This document shows, in pieces, positions 18,548 through 28,198 of a DNA stretch of 64,000 nucleotides. The stretch is from Aquitalea aquatilis (GTDB lineage: Bacteria; Pseudomonadota; Gammaproteobacteria; Burkholderiales; Chromobacteriaceae). Numbering within the stretch: the first letter of the stretch is position 1; each line of letters begins with the position of its first letter. The translations under genes and the position numbers were made by a program. Below the pieces are notes generated by a model that saw only the letters and a list, made by a program, of their open reading frames with translations, searched no databases and had not been told where the DNA came from. The stretch lies in contig NZ_CP039731.1 in assembly GCF_005155025.1 (NCBI RefSeq), positions 3,658,001-3,722,000 on the forward strand, in the 5' to 3' direction.

Positions 18548-19321
18548 TCAACACACCACCAGACCACGTGCAGCAAACTGTTCGCGTGCGGCAGCGACCA
18601 GGGCCGCCGTCGGCACCGGGGTATCCGCCAAAGGATAATCCAGCCCCAGCTGCGCCCATTTATCAGCGCCCATCTGGTGAAATGGCAGCACCTCCACCCG
18701 CTGCACCATGCCACCCAAGCTGGCCGCATAGTCAGCCAGCCGGGCGATATCGTCCAGATCATCGGTCAGACCGGGCACCAGCACGTAACGCAGCCATATC
18801 GGCTTGCCAAGGCGCTTCAGCCGCTGGGCAAAATCCAGCGTCGGCTGCAGCGGCTGGCCGGTAATCAGCTGGTAGCGCTGCGGATCGCTGTGCTTGATAT
18901 CCAGCAGCACCAGATCCACATCCGCCAACCAGTCGTCACTGACACTTTCATGCAGGAAGCCCTGGGTATCCAGCGCAGTATGCAGGCCAAAGCGCTGTTT
19001 GATGGCATGGAACAGCGCGCCAACAAACTCCGGCTGCATCAAGGGCTCTCCACCAGAGATGGTGACGCCGCCGGCAAACTTGAGAAAGCCAGCATAGGGA
19101 GCCAACTCGGCCAGCGCCTCATCCAGTGTCAGCTGCCGACCGGCATGCAGCTTCCAGGTGTCGGGGTTATGGCAATACTGACAGCGGAACTGGCAGCCGG
19201 ACATGAAGAAGACAAAACGCATGCCAGGGCCATCCACGCCGGCACCGCTCTCGGTCGAGTGCACATAACCGGAAAGCTGGCCCTGACTGAATGGAGCCGT
19301 AACACTGTGCTGCTGAGACAT
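18548..19321 (-). CDS. pflA: Pyruvate formate-lyase activating enzyme
   Basis: A 257-residue radical SAM enzyme that installs the glycyl radical on PflB using S-adenosylmethionine and a [4Fe-4S] cluster. The cluster motif is C43-x3-C47-x2-C50 (CQFRCQYC). The SAM-binding GGE block is in TISGGEPL, and the family block VLLDIKHSDP follows. The ATG is preceded by AGGA. It lies 64 bases downstream of pflB on the same strand, with a terminator-like hairpin in the gap that could lower pflA expression relative to pflB. Confidence 0.96.
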   Translation of the reverse strand: MSQQHSVTAPFSQGQLSGYVHSTESGAGVDGPGMRFVFFMSGCQFRCQYCHNPDTWKLHAGRQLTLDEALAELAPYAGFLKFAGGVTISGGEPLMQPEFVGALFHAIKQRFGLHTALDTQGFLHESVSDDWLADVDLVLLDIKHSDPQRYQLITGQPLQPTLDFAQRLKRLGKPIWLRYVLVPGLTDDLDDIARLADYAASLGGMVQRVEVLPFHQMGADKWAQLGLDYPLADTPVPTAALVAAAREQFAARGLVVC

Positions 19322-19338
19322 GATTCATTCCTGACATG

Positions 19339-19373
19339 AAAAACCCGCCCGGCGACCGTGGTCGGCGAGCGGG
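19339..19373 (-). terminator. Terminator-like hairpin between pflB and pflA
   Basis: On the minus strand an approximately 14-bp GC-rich stem with one mismatch and a wobble is followed by TTTTTC. It probably acts as a partial terminator, since pflA has no obvious separate promoter. Confidence 0.6.
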
Positions 19374-19385
19374 CTGACAGCGCGA

Positions 19386-21644
19386 TTACAGGCTGGCGTG
19401 GAAGGTGCGATTAATCACATCCAGTTGCTGCTCGCGGGTGAGCTTGACGAAGTTGACTGCGTAACCAGACACACGAATCGTCAGCTGCGGATACAGCTCG
19501 GGGTGCTCCATGGCATCCAGCAATGTCTCGCGACGGAAGACATTGACATTGACATGAAAACCACCAGCAGCAGCAAAGCCATCCAGGCAATGCGACAGAT
19601 TGGCGATGCGATCTTGCGCGGTGTGCCCCAGCGCATCCGGAGTAGCCGATGCCGTCCAACTGATGCCATCGAGCGCTGCGGAGTAAGGCAGCTTGGCCAC
19701 CGAGGCACCGGCAGCCACGAAACCATGCACATCGCGGCCATTCATCGGATTGGCACCCGGCGCAAACGGCTCACCGGCGCGGCGACCGCACGGGGTATTG
19801 CCGGTTTTCTTGCCGTACACCACATTGGAGGTGATGGTCAGCACCGACTGGGTCGGCGTGGCATTCCGGTAGAAACACGGCTGAGCCTTGATCTTGTTCA
19901 TGAAGGTTTCGGTCAGCCACACTGCCATGCTGTCGACGCGATCATCGTTGTTGCCATAGGCCGGGTAGTCGCCCTCGATGCGATAATCCACCGCCAGGCC
20001 GGCTTCGTTGCGGATGACGTGGACACGGGCATGCTTGATGGCGGACATCGAATCCGCCGCCACCGACAGGCCGGCAATGCCGCAGGCCATGGTGCGCAGG
20101 ATGTCGCGGTCATGCAGCGCCATTTCGATACGCTCGTAAGCGTACTTGTCATGCATGTAGTGAATGCAGTTGAGCGCCTTGACATAGGTCGAGGCCAGCC
20201 AGTCCATCATCTTGTCGAACTTGGCCATGACTTCGTCAAAATCCAGCACATCGGCCGTGATGGGCTCAAAGCCGGAGGCCACTACCGCCCCGCTCTTTTC
20301 GTCCACGCCACCATTGATGGCATACAGCATGGCCTTGGCCAGATTGGCGCGCGCACCAAAGAACTGCATCTGCTTGCCGATGCGCATGGCCGATACGCAG
20401 CAGGCGATACCGTAATCATCGCCCCACAGTGGGCGCATATTGTCATCGTTTTCGTACTGGATCGAGCTGGTATCGATGGAAACCTGAGCACAGAAATCCT
20501 TGAAGCCCTGTGGCAGGCTGGTCGACCACAGCACGGTCAGGTTCGGCTCTGGTGCCGGCCCCAGGTTGTACAGGGTATTGAGGAAGCGGAAGCTGTTTTT
20601 CGACACCAGGGTACGGCCATCTTCGCCCATGCCGCCGATGGACTCGGTCACCCAGGTCGGATCGCCGGAGAATAGCTGGTCGTATTCCGGGGTGCGCAGG
20701 AAGCGCACGATGCGCAACTTGATCACCAGATCATCAATCAGCTCTTGCGCCTGCTCCTCGCTCAGCACACCAGCGGCCAGGTCACGCTCGATATAGATGT
20801 CGAGGAAGGTGGCGATACGGCCCAGCGACATGGCCGCGCCATTTTGCTCTTTCACTGCAGCCAGGTAGGCAAAGTAGGTCCACTGCACCGCCTCGCGGGC
20901 ATTGACCGCCGGACGGCTGATATCATAGCCATACTTGGCCGCCATCTGGCGCAACTCGTCCAGCGCACGGAACTGTTCGGACAACTCTTCACGCTGGCGC
21001 AGCACGTCTTCGGTGAACACGGCATCGTCCAGCTCGTGGAACAGCTGCTGGCGCTCCTTGCGCAGAAAATCAGTGCCATACAGCGCTACACGGCGATAGT
21101 CACCGATGATGCGGCCGCGGCCATAGGCATCCGGCAGACCGGTAATGATGCCGGACTTGCGTGCCGCCAGAATATCGGGGGTATAGGTGTCGAACACACC
21201 CTGATTATGGCTCTTGCGGTATTTGCCCCAGATTTCCTTGATTACCGGGTCCAGCTCGAAGCCATAAGCCGCCAATCCGCTTTCCACCATGCGCAAGCCA
21301 CCATTGGGCATGATGGCGCGCTTCAGCGGTGCGTCGGTTTGCAGGCCGACAATCAGTTCCAGCGACTGGTCGATATAACCGGCGTCATGCGCGGTGATGG
21401 AGGTAGCACGATCAGCCGATACATCCAGCACACCCTTTTCCCGCTCCTGACGCAGCAGCTCACCCAGCACATCCCACAGCTTGCGGGTGCGTTCGCTGGC
21501 ACCCGCCAGGAAAGTGGCATCGCCGGTAAAGGGCCGATAATTCAGCTGAATGAACAGACGTACATCGACATGGTTTTGCCAGTTGCCGGCAGCAAAGCCC
21601 CGCCACGGGTCCGCCTGTACGGCATTGTGAGCAATCGCTTCCAT
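19386..21644 (-). CDS. pflB: Formate C-acetyltransferase (pyruvate formate-lyase)
   Basis: Converts pyruvate and CoA to acetyl-CoA and formate without oxygen; a glycyl radical enzyme. The 752 residues are close to the usual length. The active-site pair Cys415-Cys416 (GIACCVSAM) and the glycyl radical loop RVSGYAVNF (Gly727) are intact, as are the FDTYTPDI and SIGGMGEDG blocks. The ATG is preceded by AGGAGG. A perfect FNR/Anr box lies 75 bases upstream, consistent with anaerobic induction. Confidence 0.97.
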   Translation of the reverse strand: MEAIAHNAVQADPWRGFAAGNWQNHVDVRLFIQLNYRPFTGDATFLAGASERTRKLWDVLGELLRQEREKGVLDVSADRATSITAHDAGYIDQSLELIVGLQTDAPLKRAIMPNGGLRMVESGLAAYGFELDPVIKEIWGKYRKSHNQGVFDTYTPDILAARKSGIITGLPDAYGRGRIIGDYRRVALYGTDFLRKERQQLFHELDDAVFTEDVLRQREELSEQFRALDELRQMAAKYGYDISRPAVNAREAVQWTYFAYLAAVKEQNGAAMSLGRIATFLDIYIERDLAAGVLSEEQAQELIDDLVIKLRIVRFLRTPEYDQLFSGDPTWVTESIGGMGEDGRTLVSKNSFRFLNTLYNLGPAPEPNLTVLWSTSLPQGFKDFCAQVSIDTSSIQYENDDNMRPLWGDDYGIACCVSAMRIGKQMQFFGARANLAKAMLYAINGGVDEKSGAVVASGFEPITADVLDFDEVMAKFDKMMDWLASTYVKALNCIHYMHDKYAYERIEMALHDRDILRTMACGIAGLSVAADSMSAIKHARVHVIRNEAGLAVDYRIEGDYPAYGNNDDRVDSMAVWLTETFMNKIKAQPCFYRNATPTQSVLTITSNVVYGKKTGNTPCGRRAGEPFAPGANPMNGRDVHGFVAAGASVAKLPYSAALDGISWTASATPDALGHTAQDRIANLSHCLDGFAAAGGFHVNVNVFRRETLLDAMEHPELYPQLTIRVSGYAVNFVKLTREQQLDVINRTFHASL

Positions 21645-21718
21645 GACTACCTCCTGAATTGAAGTCCGAAACTTGTCCCTACAGAAACAATACTACATTC
21701 ACTATCGAAAACGGCTTA

Positions 21719-21732
21719 TTGATGTAAATCAA
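21719..21732 (-). promoter_or_regulatory. FNR/Anr binding site upstream of pflB
   Basis: TTGATGTAAATCAA matches the FNR consensus TTGAT-N4-ATCAA exactly. It lies 75 bases upstream of the pflB start codon, a spacing suited to activation under oxygen limitation. Confidence 0.88.
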
Positions 21733-22206
21733 ACTCCGCCATGGCAGATCAGCGAAGCCGGACATTCTACCAGCAAGCGTCATCTACCATCTGGCAACAC
21801 CACACCCGGCACAGCAATTTTATTTATATTTTTCAACAAGATAAAAAACAAACTCAGTCAACATTCAAGCATTACTGCAGCATGCATCGCAGCAACCGCA
21901 CCCGTTTATAGCACAAAATATCGTGATAATTACCAGTATCCAACAGGAAGGCACTCATGATTACAAATCAGAAAATGTTCGTTTTCAAACATTGAATTTC
22001 ACATATCAATCTCAACCACCAAGGCGACCGCCTGCATTGCGTAGTTTTACTACCAAACTCATCAACAAAACCCGACCCGACAACACTTATCCATCCAGCG
22101 TCACAACAGACAACCTCCCCTATCCCATGCCAGCAAGGAAAAGCCCACGGCGGGAACCAAGCAGCAGCACAATGCTCTGTAAATGAGTACAGTATCAGGA
22201 ATAACC
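21733..22206. other. AT-rich gene-free spacer
   Basis: About 470 bases between pflB and the divergent lipoprotein gene. It is distinctly more AT-rich than its surroundings at 21800-22060. I see no credible coding frame, RNA gene or repeat. Confidence 0.5.
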
Positions 22207-22845
22207 ATGAACAAATTTCACCTTGCCACCCTGCTCGCCAGCCTGTTCGCGATCAGCGCCTGCACCCAGCAGCAAAACGATGCCGCGCAGCAAGCCGCTT
22301 CCGCCGCCATCAGTACCGCCCATGCCAAGCTGGACGAAGCCAGCGCACCGCTGGCAGCACTGCGCCAACAAGCGAGTGCCGCTGCTGGTGAGGCCAAGCA
22401 ACAGGCCGCCCAGCTGGTGGCCGACAATCCGGCCTTGGGCCTTGCGGTATCTGCCGTGCAACAAGGGATGGGGAAATCGGCCAATGCCGTGCAATGGCCG
22501 CAACTGGAAGCAAAAGTGGGCAGTTATCCGGCGGACATCGGCCTGTATCAAAAAGGCGCGGTAGCCGAAGCACTCCGCCGGCTACTGGGTGAGAAGATGC
22601 CGGTATTCCTGCAGAACATGCAGGTCAGCAGCCCGCTAGGCAAGGACCAGCTATTGTTTGTCAGCGGTAACAAACCGCATCAGGGGGGAGAGGACATGGC
22701 CTATCTGCTGCTTGACCCCGCCAGCAAACAGCTGGAAGTGGGTCTGATCGAACAGGGCAAACTCAGCGTTTACCGCAGTGGCCCACCGCTATACCGTCCG
22801 GCAGAAATCAACACCATGCTGGGCAATCTGGCCGGCCAGCGCTAA
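22207..22845 (+). CDS. Predicted lipoprotein with Ala/Gln-rich helical region
   Basis: A 212-residue protein. The signal peptide ends in lipobox AISAC, so it is probably lipidated. Residues about 24-90 are rich in Ala, Gln and Lys and likely form a long helix. The C-terminal part (about 95-212) is a globular domain with LLFVSGNKPHQGGEDMAYLLLDP and a short beta-type ending. I do not recognise the family. The ATG follows AGGA. It is divergent from pflB across a long AT-rich spacer. Confidence 0.75.
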   Translation: MNKFHLATLLASLFAISACTQQQNDAAQQAASAAISTAHAKLDEASAPLAALRQQASAAAGEAKQQAAQLVADNPALGLAVSAVQQGMGKSANAVQWPQLEAKVGSYPADIGLYQKGAVAEALRRLLGEKMPVFLQNMQVSSPLGKDQLLFVSGNKPHQGGEDMAYLLLDPASKQLEVGLIEQGKLSVYRSGPPLYRPAEINTMLGNLAGQR

Positions 22846-22858
22846 GTGCCGTGGCCGC

Positions 22859-23404
22859 TCAGGCGGCCAGCCCGCGCGGCCACAAGCGGCCGGTTTTCTG
22901 CATGTACAGGCGATAGGCATTGCCCGCACGCTGCAGCATTTCCCCCTCCTCACGCCGCACGCTGCCCCGATAGCTCAGCAGCAAGGCCAGCATGCCGCTG
23001 GCAGCCACCCCGTCCTGCAACAGCAACCACTGAGCCAGCGCAGCCAGCCACAGCGCGGCATACAGCGGATGGCGGATGCGTTGATAAACACCCCCCTGAC
23101 ACTGCGCGGCTCCAGCCGGTTGCAGCAACAGATCGTGCTGGCTGCGCCAGAACAACCAGCAGGCGTAAGCCAGCAACAAACTGCCGGCGGGTGCCGCCAG
23201 CGGCGGCAGTTCCAGCGGCCACCAGCGTTGCCAGCCGGTGCCGGCGGCCAGCAAGGGCACAAACAGCATGCCAGCCAGCACTGGCCAGCGCAAAATGCAC
23301 TGCCCCACCACCATGCAGGTGCGCTGCTGTAATAATGGACGGTAGGCCAGCCGCGTCAGCAGCATGATGACTACTCCGGCAAGCTGAATGATGGACCACA
23401 GCAT
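22859..23404 (-). CDS. ICMT/PEMT-like membrane methyltransferase family protein
   Basis: A 181-residue polytopic protein with about five hydrophobic segments. The C-terminal half carries the signature of the isoprenylcysteine methyltransferase / phospholipid methyltransferase superfamily: GGVYQRIRHPLYAALW (the RHP motif), then RREEGEML and the YRLYMQKTGRLWP ending. Members methylate lipid or protein acceptors at the membrane with SAM. The acceptor is unknown. The ATG follows a strong AAGGAGG. A Fur-like box lies 27 bases upstream of the start, suggesting iron control. Confidence 0.8.
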   Translation of the reverse strand: MLWSIIQLAGVVIMLLTRLAYRPLLQQRTCMVVGQCILRWPVLAGMLFVPLLAAGTGWQRWWPLELPPLAAPAGSLLLAYACWLFWRSQHDLLLQPAGAAQCQGGVYQRIRHPLYAALWLAALAQWLLLQDGVAASGMLALLLSYRGSVRREEGEMLQRAGNAYRLYMQKTGRLWPRGLAA

Positions 23405-23430
23405 GACACGCCTCCTTACCGTCAGTTAAT

Positions 23431-23449
23431 AACAATGATTATCATTTAC
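23431..23449 (-). promoter_or_regulatory. Fur-like box
   Basis: On the minus strand GTAAATGATAATCATTGTT matches the 19-bp Fur consensus (GATAATGATAATCATTATC) at about 15 positions, including a perfect ATGATAATCAT core. It lies 27 bases upstream of the methyltransferase-like gene and about 150 bases from the divergent dehydrogenase gene. Confidence 0.7.
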
Positions 23450-23601
23450 AAATACAATCACGGCAAGCCCTATCTCGCCATTGCACACCCCGTCGCGCAG
23501 CCAGACATGTCAGAATCGGCAAACAGGCAGCGGCCATGACATCCAGACAATGCGCAGCGCCTGTAATCAGACATGCCCCGGCACCAGTGAAAGGTCATAC
23601 C

Positions 23602-24771
23602 ATGCCCAAGCTCCGCCTCGCCAGCCTGAGCGCCCTGCTACTGCTTTATCTGTCAGCACAGGCCAGCGCCCAGTGTGCCCGACCACCTGCCGCCGGCATG
23701 CAAGCCCTGCCCGGCCTGTGCGCAGAAGTGATTGCCCGTGGCCTGAAAATGCCGCGCGGCCTGACCATCTTGCCCAATGGCAACTTGCTGGTAACGGAGA
23801 TGGTGCGCTGGGATGCCGCGCAAGGCCGGGTGCTGCAACTTGCCGCCAGCGCAAACGGCTGGCAGCAAAGCGTAGTGGCCAAGGGCTTTGACCGCCCGCA
23901 CGGGGTAGTACAGGGGCCGGATGGCAAGATCTATGTCGGCGAAGTGGGCCGCATCGTCCGCTTCACAGTCGAGCGGCCGGATGAGCGCGAAACCGTTGCC
24001 ACCCTGCCACTGCGCCAGCGCCACCCGCTCACCACCTTTGCCCTGGCCGGCAATGGCGATCTGTACGTCAATATTGGTAGTTCATCGGACAATTGCGAAA
24101 GCGCCAGCCCGGCCGAACAGGCGGCGCAGCGCTGCCCGGAAAGTGAGCAGGACCAAGCCGGCGTCGTCTGGCGTTATCACCTGGACAAAGACGGCAAGGT
24201 CAGCGATCTGGGCGTCTTTGCCAGAGGCCTGCGCAACAGCATGGCCTTGGGTGTGCATCCGGCCAGTGGCATTGTCTTGCAAGCTGAAAACAGCCGCGAC
24301 GCCATTCAGCTGAAACTACAACTGCCCAATGACAACGAATTGCCACACGACGAGCTGAATCTGCTGCAGGCCGGCAAGCACTATGGCTGGCCCTTCTGCT
24401 ACGACAAGCAGGTGGCCGCGCCGGAGTTTCCCAGCTACAACTGCCGCACTACGCAGCCACCCTATTTGTTGCTGCCCGCCCATGCCGCGCCACTGGGGCT
24501 GACATGGTGGCTATCGCCGCAGGCCCCGCCGCGTTTTGCCGGCTGGCTGATTGTCGGCTTTCATGGCTACCGCCAGCACGGCCACCGGTTGATGGCTTAT
24601 CCGGTAGACAAGCAAGGCCTGCCCAAGGGCAAGCCACTGGAGCTGATCAGCAACTGGAAGGACAGCAAAGGCCCGGGCGGGCCGGTCGAAATGCGTGCCG
24701 GGGACGATGGAGCGCTCTATCTGACCGATGACCGGCACGGCCAGGTCATCCGCCTGTATGCCGCTCAGTAA
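23602..24771 (+). CDS. PQQ-dependent sugar dehydrogenase family protein, exported
   Basis: A 389-residue protein with a Sec signal peptide (cleavage near QASAQ) and a six-bladed beta-propeller of the glucose/sorbosone dehydrogenase type. Supporting blocks are LKMPRGLTILPNGNLLVTE, GFDRPHGVVQGPDGKIYVGE, FARGLRNSMALGVHP and NLLQAGKHYGWPFCYDK. Homologues are periplasmic oxidoreductases that use PQQ or are of undefined cofactor. No PQQ synthesis gene is in the window, so PQQ use is only inferred. The ATG follows AAAGG. Confidence 0.82.
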   Translation: MPKLRLASLSALLLLYLSAQASAQCARPPAAGMQALPGLCAEVIARGLKMPRGLTILPNGNLLVTEMVRWDAAQGRVLQLAASANGWQQSVVAKGFDRPHGVVQGPDGKIYVGEVGRIVRFTVERPDERETVATLPLRQRHPLTTFALAGNGDLYVNIGSSSDNCESASPAEQAAQRCPESEQDQAGVVWRYHLDKDGKVSDLGVFARGLRNSMALGVHPASGIVLQAENSRDAIQLKLQLPNDNELPHDELNLLQAGKHYGWPFCYDKQVAAPEFPSYNCRTTQPPYLLLPAHAAPLGLTWWLSPQAPPRFAGWLIVGFHGYRQHGHRLMAYPVDKQGLPKGKPLELISNWKDSKGPGGPVEMRAGDDGALYLTDDRHGQVIRLYAAQ

Positions 24772-24861
24772 ACAAGCAGCGCATGAAATTGCCGGGCCAG
24801 CGGCTTCCCGCACCGCACCAAAGCCCCTATCATCAATCCATCACGTTTTTGCAGGCCGGCC

Positions 24862-26229
24862 ATGACCCAGACTCAGCAGCAGCAATGGACAGCCTTGCTG
24901 TCCACCCAGCGTTTCAAGGTAGTACAGGGTGAAATCAGGCCAACCCACACCCCCGCCACCGACGAAGGCAGCGCCGGCCTGCGCAGCGATTTTCACATCG
25001 ACCACGACCGGGTGGTATTTTCCAGCGCCTTTCGCCGGCTGGGCCGCAAAACCCAGGTCCACCCGCTGGCACAGAACGACCACACCCATAACCGCCTGAC
25101 CCACAGCGTGGAAGTGGCCAGCGTGGGACGCAGCCTGGGCAACCGCGTGGGGGTGATGATGCAGCATGCCGGCGTGATGCCTGCCGGTTATGGTCCATTC
25201 GACATTGGCGCGGTGGTGCAAGTAGCCTGCCTCGCGCACGATATCGGCAACCCGCCCTTCGGCCATACCGGCGAAGACGCACTGCGCGACTGGTTCCGCG
25301 ACAGTCGCAATGCCCACTTCCTGCAGACGCTGGATGCCGCCCAGCAGCGCGATGTGCAGACCTACGAAGGCAATGCCCACGGCCTGCGCATGCTGGCTAC
25401 GCTGGAAATGTACAGCCACGAGGGCGGCATGCGGCTGACTGCGGCCGCACTGGGTGCCCTGATCAAGTATCCGTGGACAGCGGATGCCCCCAAGGCACTG
25501 GCGCGTGACAAGTTCAACATCTACCGCACCGAACTGCCCTACTTCGAGCGCATCGCCGAAGAACTACGCCTGCCGCGCAAGGGCCCGCTGGAATGGGGCC
25601 GCCATCCGCTGTCCTACCTGATGGAGGCGGCCGACGACATCTGCTATGCCATTCTCGATCTGGAAGACGCCGTGGAAATCGGCATTCTGGACGTACACGA
25701 ATTCGAGCGCCTGTTTGCCCGCTTCACCGAATACGAGCGGGTATGGGACATCCACGACGTCAAGCAGAAATGCGCCACCCTGCGCGGCATCGCCATCGGG
25801 CGCTGCGTGGCGGAAGTGGCCCAAAAATTCATGCTGCATCACAACTCGCTGCTGGCTGGTGAATTCCCCGCCAAAGACCTGATCAACCTGACCGACTCCG
25901 AGGTGCAGGAAGCGCTGATCCAGGCCAAGGAGCTGGCCAGCAACAAGGTCTACCGCCACCGCACCAAGCTGGTGACCGAGCTGGCCTCCTACCCCTGCAT
26001 GGCCACCATACTGGATGTGCTGGTCCCCGCCGTGCATGCCTACATCAACAAGGGGGCCGAGCAGCTCTCGCCGCGCCAGCACCTGGCGATGGGCTTGCTG
26101 GAACAGCACATCAAGCCGGATGACAACCTGTACCAGGCCTATATGAAGGTACTGGACTTCGTCGGCGGCATGACGGACAACTACGCCGCCAATCTGGCGC
26201 GGGAAATCTCCGGCGTCGGCATCCTGTGA
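24862..26229 (+). CDS. dgt: Deoxyguanosinetriphosphate triphosphohydrolase-like protein
   Basis: A 455-residue HD-superfamily dNTP triphosphohydrolase, which releases deoxynucleoside and triphosphate. The HD metal site is seen in HTHNRLTHSVEV (first His) and CLAHDIGNPPFGHTGEDAL (HD dyad plus the GHxGE motif). The later motif LMEAADDICYAILDLEDAV provides the final Asp. The length fits the longer Dgt type 1-like group. The next gene (phosphatase family) starts 30 bases after the stop and may be co-transcribed. Confidence 0.92.
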   Translation: MTQTQQQQWTALLSTQRFKVVQGEIRPTHTPATDEGSAGLRSDFHIDHDRVVFSSAFRRLGRKTQVHPLAQNDHTHNRLTHSVEVASVGRSLGNRVGVMMQHAGVMPAGYGPFDIGAVVQVACLAHDIGNPPFGHTGEDALRDWFRDSRNAHFLQTLDAAQQRDVQTYEGNAHGLRMLATLEMYSHEGGMRLTAAALGALIKYPWTADAPKALARDKFNIYRTELPYFERIAEELRLPRKGPLEWGRHPLSYLMEAADDICYAILDLEDAVEIGILDVHEFERLFARFTEYERVWDIHDVKQKCATLRGIAIGRCVAEVAQKFMLHHNSLLAGEFPAKDLINLTDSEVQEALIQAKELASNKVYRHRTKLVTELASYPCMATILDVLVPAVHAYINKGAEQLSPRQHLAMGLLEQHIKPDDNLYQAYMKVLDFVGGMTDNYAANLAREISGVGIL

Positions 26230-26258
26230 CACACCACAATCCGCCAGCGAGCCCACCC

Positions 26259-26894
26259 ATGCCCCTGACCCGCTTCTGCCTGATTCGCCACGGCGAAACC
26301 GACTGGAACCGCGAACGCCGCCTGCAAGGCCACCTCGACATTCCGCTCAACCAGCAAGGCATGGCCCAGGCCGAAAAGCTGGCTGCCGCCTTGCAGCATC
26401 AGCAACTGCAGTTTGCCGCCCTGCATGTCAGCGAGCTGACCCGCGCCCGCCAGACCGCCGCCGCCATCAGCCGGCAACTGGCGCTGCCGCCGCACACCCA
26501 TGCTGCCCTCAAGGAGCGGCATTACGGCGCATTCCAGGGCCGTACCTTCGATGAAGCGCGCGAACATATCCCGCACGTTTACCGGCTGCATCAGGAGCGT
26601 GACCTGCATTTCGACCTGCAAGGCGGTGAAAGCCTGCACACCTTCCAGCAGCGCATCATGCAGTGCATGCAGCAGTTGGCAGAGCAATATGTAGGGCAAC
26701 AGATCCTGGTGGTCAGCCATGGCGGCGTGCTGGAAATGGTTTACCGCACCGCCAGCGGCAAAGGCCTGAGTGGCGCGCGCGACTTCCCCATTCCCAATGC
26801 CGCGCTGAACTGGGTCAGCTACCAGGACGGCAACTGGCACATTGAAAAATGGGCTGATCAGGCACATCTGGATAACAGCCTGGATGAAGTCTGA
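26259..26894 (+). CDS. Histidine phosphatase / phosphoglycerate mutase family protein
   Basis: A 211-residue histidine phosphatase superfamily member. The catalytic RHG is in CLIRHGETDWN, the second His is in VVSHGGVLEM, and the acidic residue lies in LKERHYGAFQG. The GpmB/CobC-like subgroup acts on small phosphorylated metabolites; the substrate cannot be read. It starts 30 bases after dgt and probably shares its transcript. The ribosome site is weak. Confidence 0.85.
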   Translation: MPLTRFCLIRHGETDWNRERRLQGHLDIPLNQQGMAQAEKLAAALQHQQLQFAALHVSELTRARQTAAAISRQLALPPHTHAALKERHYGAFQGRTFDEAREHIPHVYRLHQERDLHFDLQGGESLHTFQQRIMQCMQQLAEQYVGQQILVVSHGGVLEMVYRTASGKGLSGARDFPIPNAALNWVSYQDGNWHIEKWADQAHLDNSLDEV

Positions 26895-26961
26895 AGCAGA
26901 CCAGCGACAGATTCGCCAGCACGCCACGACAGACTGACGCCACCCCGCCAAAGGAAATACC

Positions 26962-27360
26962 ATGAGCACGCCCAAACAGCACAACGACGCCGAGTGGCGC
27001 GCCCGCCTCAGCCCCGAGCAATACCGCGTCGCCCGCCAGGGCGGGACCGAACGCCCTTTCAGCGGTGAACACTACCAGCGCACCGAGCACGGCGACTATC
27101 ACTGCATCTGCTGTGGCAGTCTGTTATTCCACTCAGACAGTAAATTTGACGCTGGCTGCGGCTGGCCCAGCTTCTGGGAAGAAGCCGCTGGCGACCGCAT
27201 TACCCGTTTGCGCGATACCTCGCACGGCATGATTCGCGTGGAAGTACGCTGCGCGCAGTGCGATGCACATCTGGGCCATGTATTCCCCGACGGCCCGGAA
27301 CCCACCGGCGAACGCTACTGCATCAATTCGGTATGCCTGAGCTTTACCCCCAAGCCATGA
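26962..27360 (+). CDS. msrB: Peptide-methionine (R)-S-oxide reductase MsrB
   Basis: Reduces methionine-R-sulfoxide in proteins; cytoplasmic in this form, as no signal peptide is present. The 132 residues match stand-alone MsrB. Zn ligands are Cys48, Cys51 (CICC), Cys97 and Cys100 (CAQC). The catalytic Cys120 is in RYCINS, with Cys66 (GCGWP) available as resolving residue. The ATG follows AAGGAAA. It may share a transcript with the upstream phosphatase-family gene. Confidence 0.95.
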   Translation: MSTPKQHNDAEWRARLSPEQYRVARQGGTERPFSGEHYQRTEHGDYHCICCGSLLFHSDSKFDAGCGWPSFWEEAAGDRITRLRDTSHGMIRVEVRCAQCDAHLGHVFPDGPEPTGERYCINSVCLSFTPKP

Positions 27361-27427
27361 ATGCAGGAACTGGGCTGCCGGGCTTGGCACATCAACGCCA
27401 GGCGGTAGCCCATGCCACGGGCTAGTC

Positions 27428-28165
27428 TCAGACCAGCCGTTCGTGAAAGTCCGCCTCGCCCTGCCGCCAATAGGCGGCCACTCGTACACCTTCGCGTGGC
27501 AGGGCTTTTTCTTCCAGCAGAATGTTTCTCACCTGACGCATCAGCCCACCCTCGCCGGCGCACCAGGCAAAGCCATTGCCAGCAGGCGCTTGCCAGTGGC
27601 GCAGGGCGGCCAGCAAAGCAGCTGGGTCTGTCACTTGCTGCAGCTGCCATTCTTGCTGGCGCGGCACGGACCAAGCTGCCAGCCCGGACGGGCGCAGCAG
27701 CAAGACATCGGCACGGGCGGATGCCGGCAGCTCGGACAAGCGGCGGCGAATGGCCGGCAAGGCGGAATCGTCGCCCAGCAGCAGGTGCCAGTCTTGCTGC
27801 TGGGGAATGATCATCGAGCCCTTGGGGCCAGCGATCATGGCACTCATGCCCACGACAGCCTGTGCCGCCCAAGTGGCGGCTGCACCATCGCCATGCAGGG
27901 CGAACTCCAGCACCAGTACACCCTGCGCCGCATCCCAGTGGCTGGGGGTGTAATCGCGCAGTATGGTTTCGCCCTGCGCATTGCTGAAGATGAACTTGAT
28001 GTGGTCATCAAAAGACTGGGACTGGAAACCGGCCAGGTCCTCCCCGCTAAAGCGGATACGGGCAAAGCCGTCGCCAGGGCGCTCGACCTTGCTCACCGTT
28101 ACCTTGCGCTTGATCAGTTCATATCTGACCCGTTCAATGCGGTGTTGCGGCAAAATGCTAGACAT
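27428..28165 (-). CDS. Siderophore-interacting protein (FAD-linked ferric reductase)
   Basis: A 245-residue protein of the SIP/ViuB family, which reduces ferric siderophores in the cytoplasm with FAD and NAD(P)H or ferredoxin. The FAD-binding motif RDYTPSHWD is present (usual RxYTxR-like site), followed by LEFALHGDGAAATWA and the C-terminal SIP domain with LLLGDDSALPAI and WCAGEGGLMRQVRN. The ATG at 28165 is chosen over a GTG at 28171 because GGAG lies 5-6 bases upstream. It is divergent from a MarR gene with only 33 bases between the starts, so the regulator may control it. Confidence 0.9.
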   Translation of the reverse strand: MSSILPQHRIERVRYELIKRKVTVSKVERPGDGFARIRFSGEDLAGFQSQSFDDHIKFIFSNAQGETILRDYTPSHWDAAQGVLVLEFALHGDGAAATWAAQAVVGMSAMIAGPKGSMIIPQQQDWHLLLGDDSALPAIRRRLSELPASARADVLLLRPSGLAAWSVPRQQEWQLQQVTDPAALLAALRHWQAPAGNGFAWCAGEGGLMRQVRNILLEEKALPREGVRVAAYWRQGEADFHERLV

Positions 28166-28198
28166 AGTCACTCCAATTAATTGACAATATCACCTAAT

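Noticed and set aside
21733-22206. Horizontally acquired gene in the AT-rich spacer before the lipoprotein gene
   Set aside because: Only short frames without a ribosome site or protein-like composition are present.
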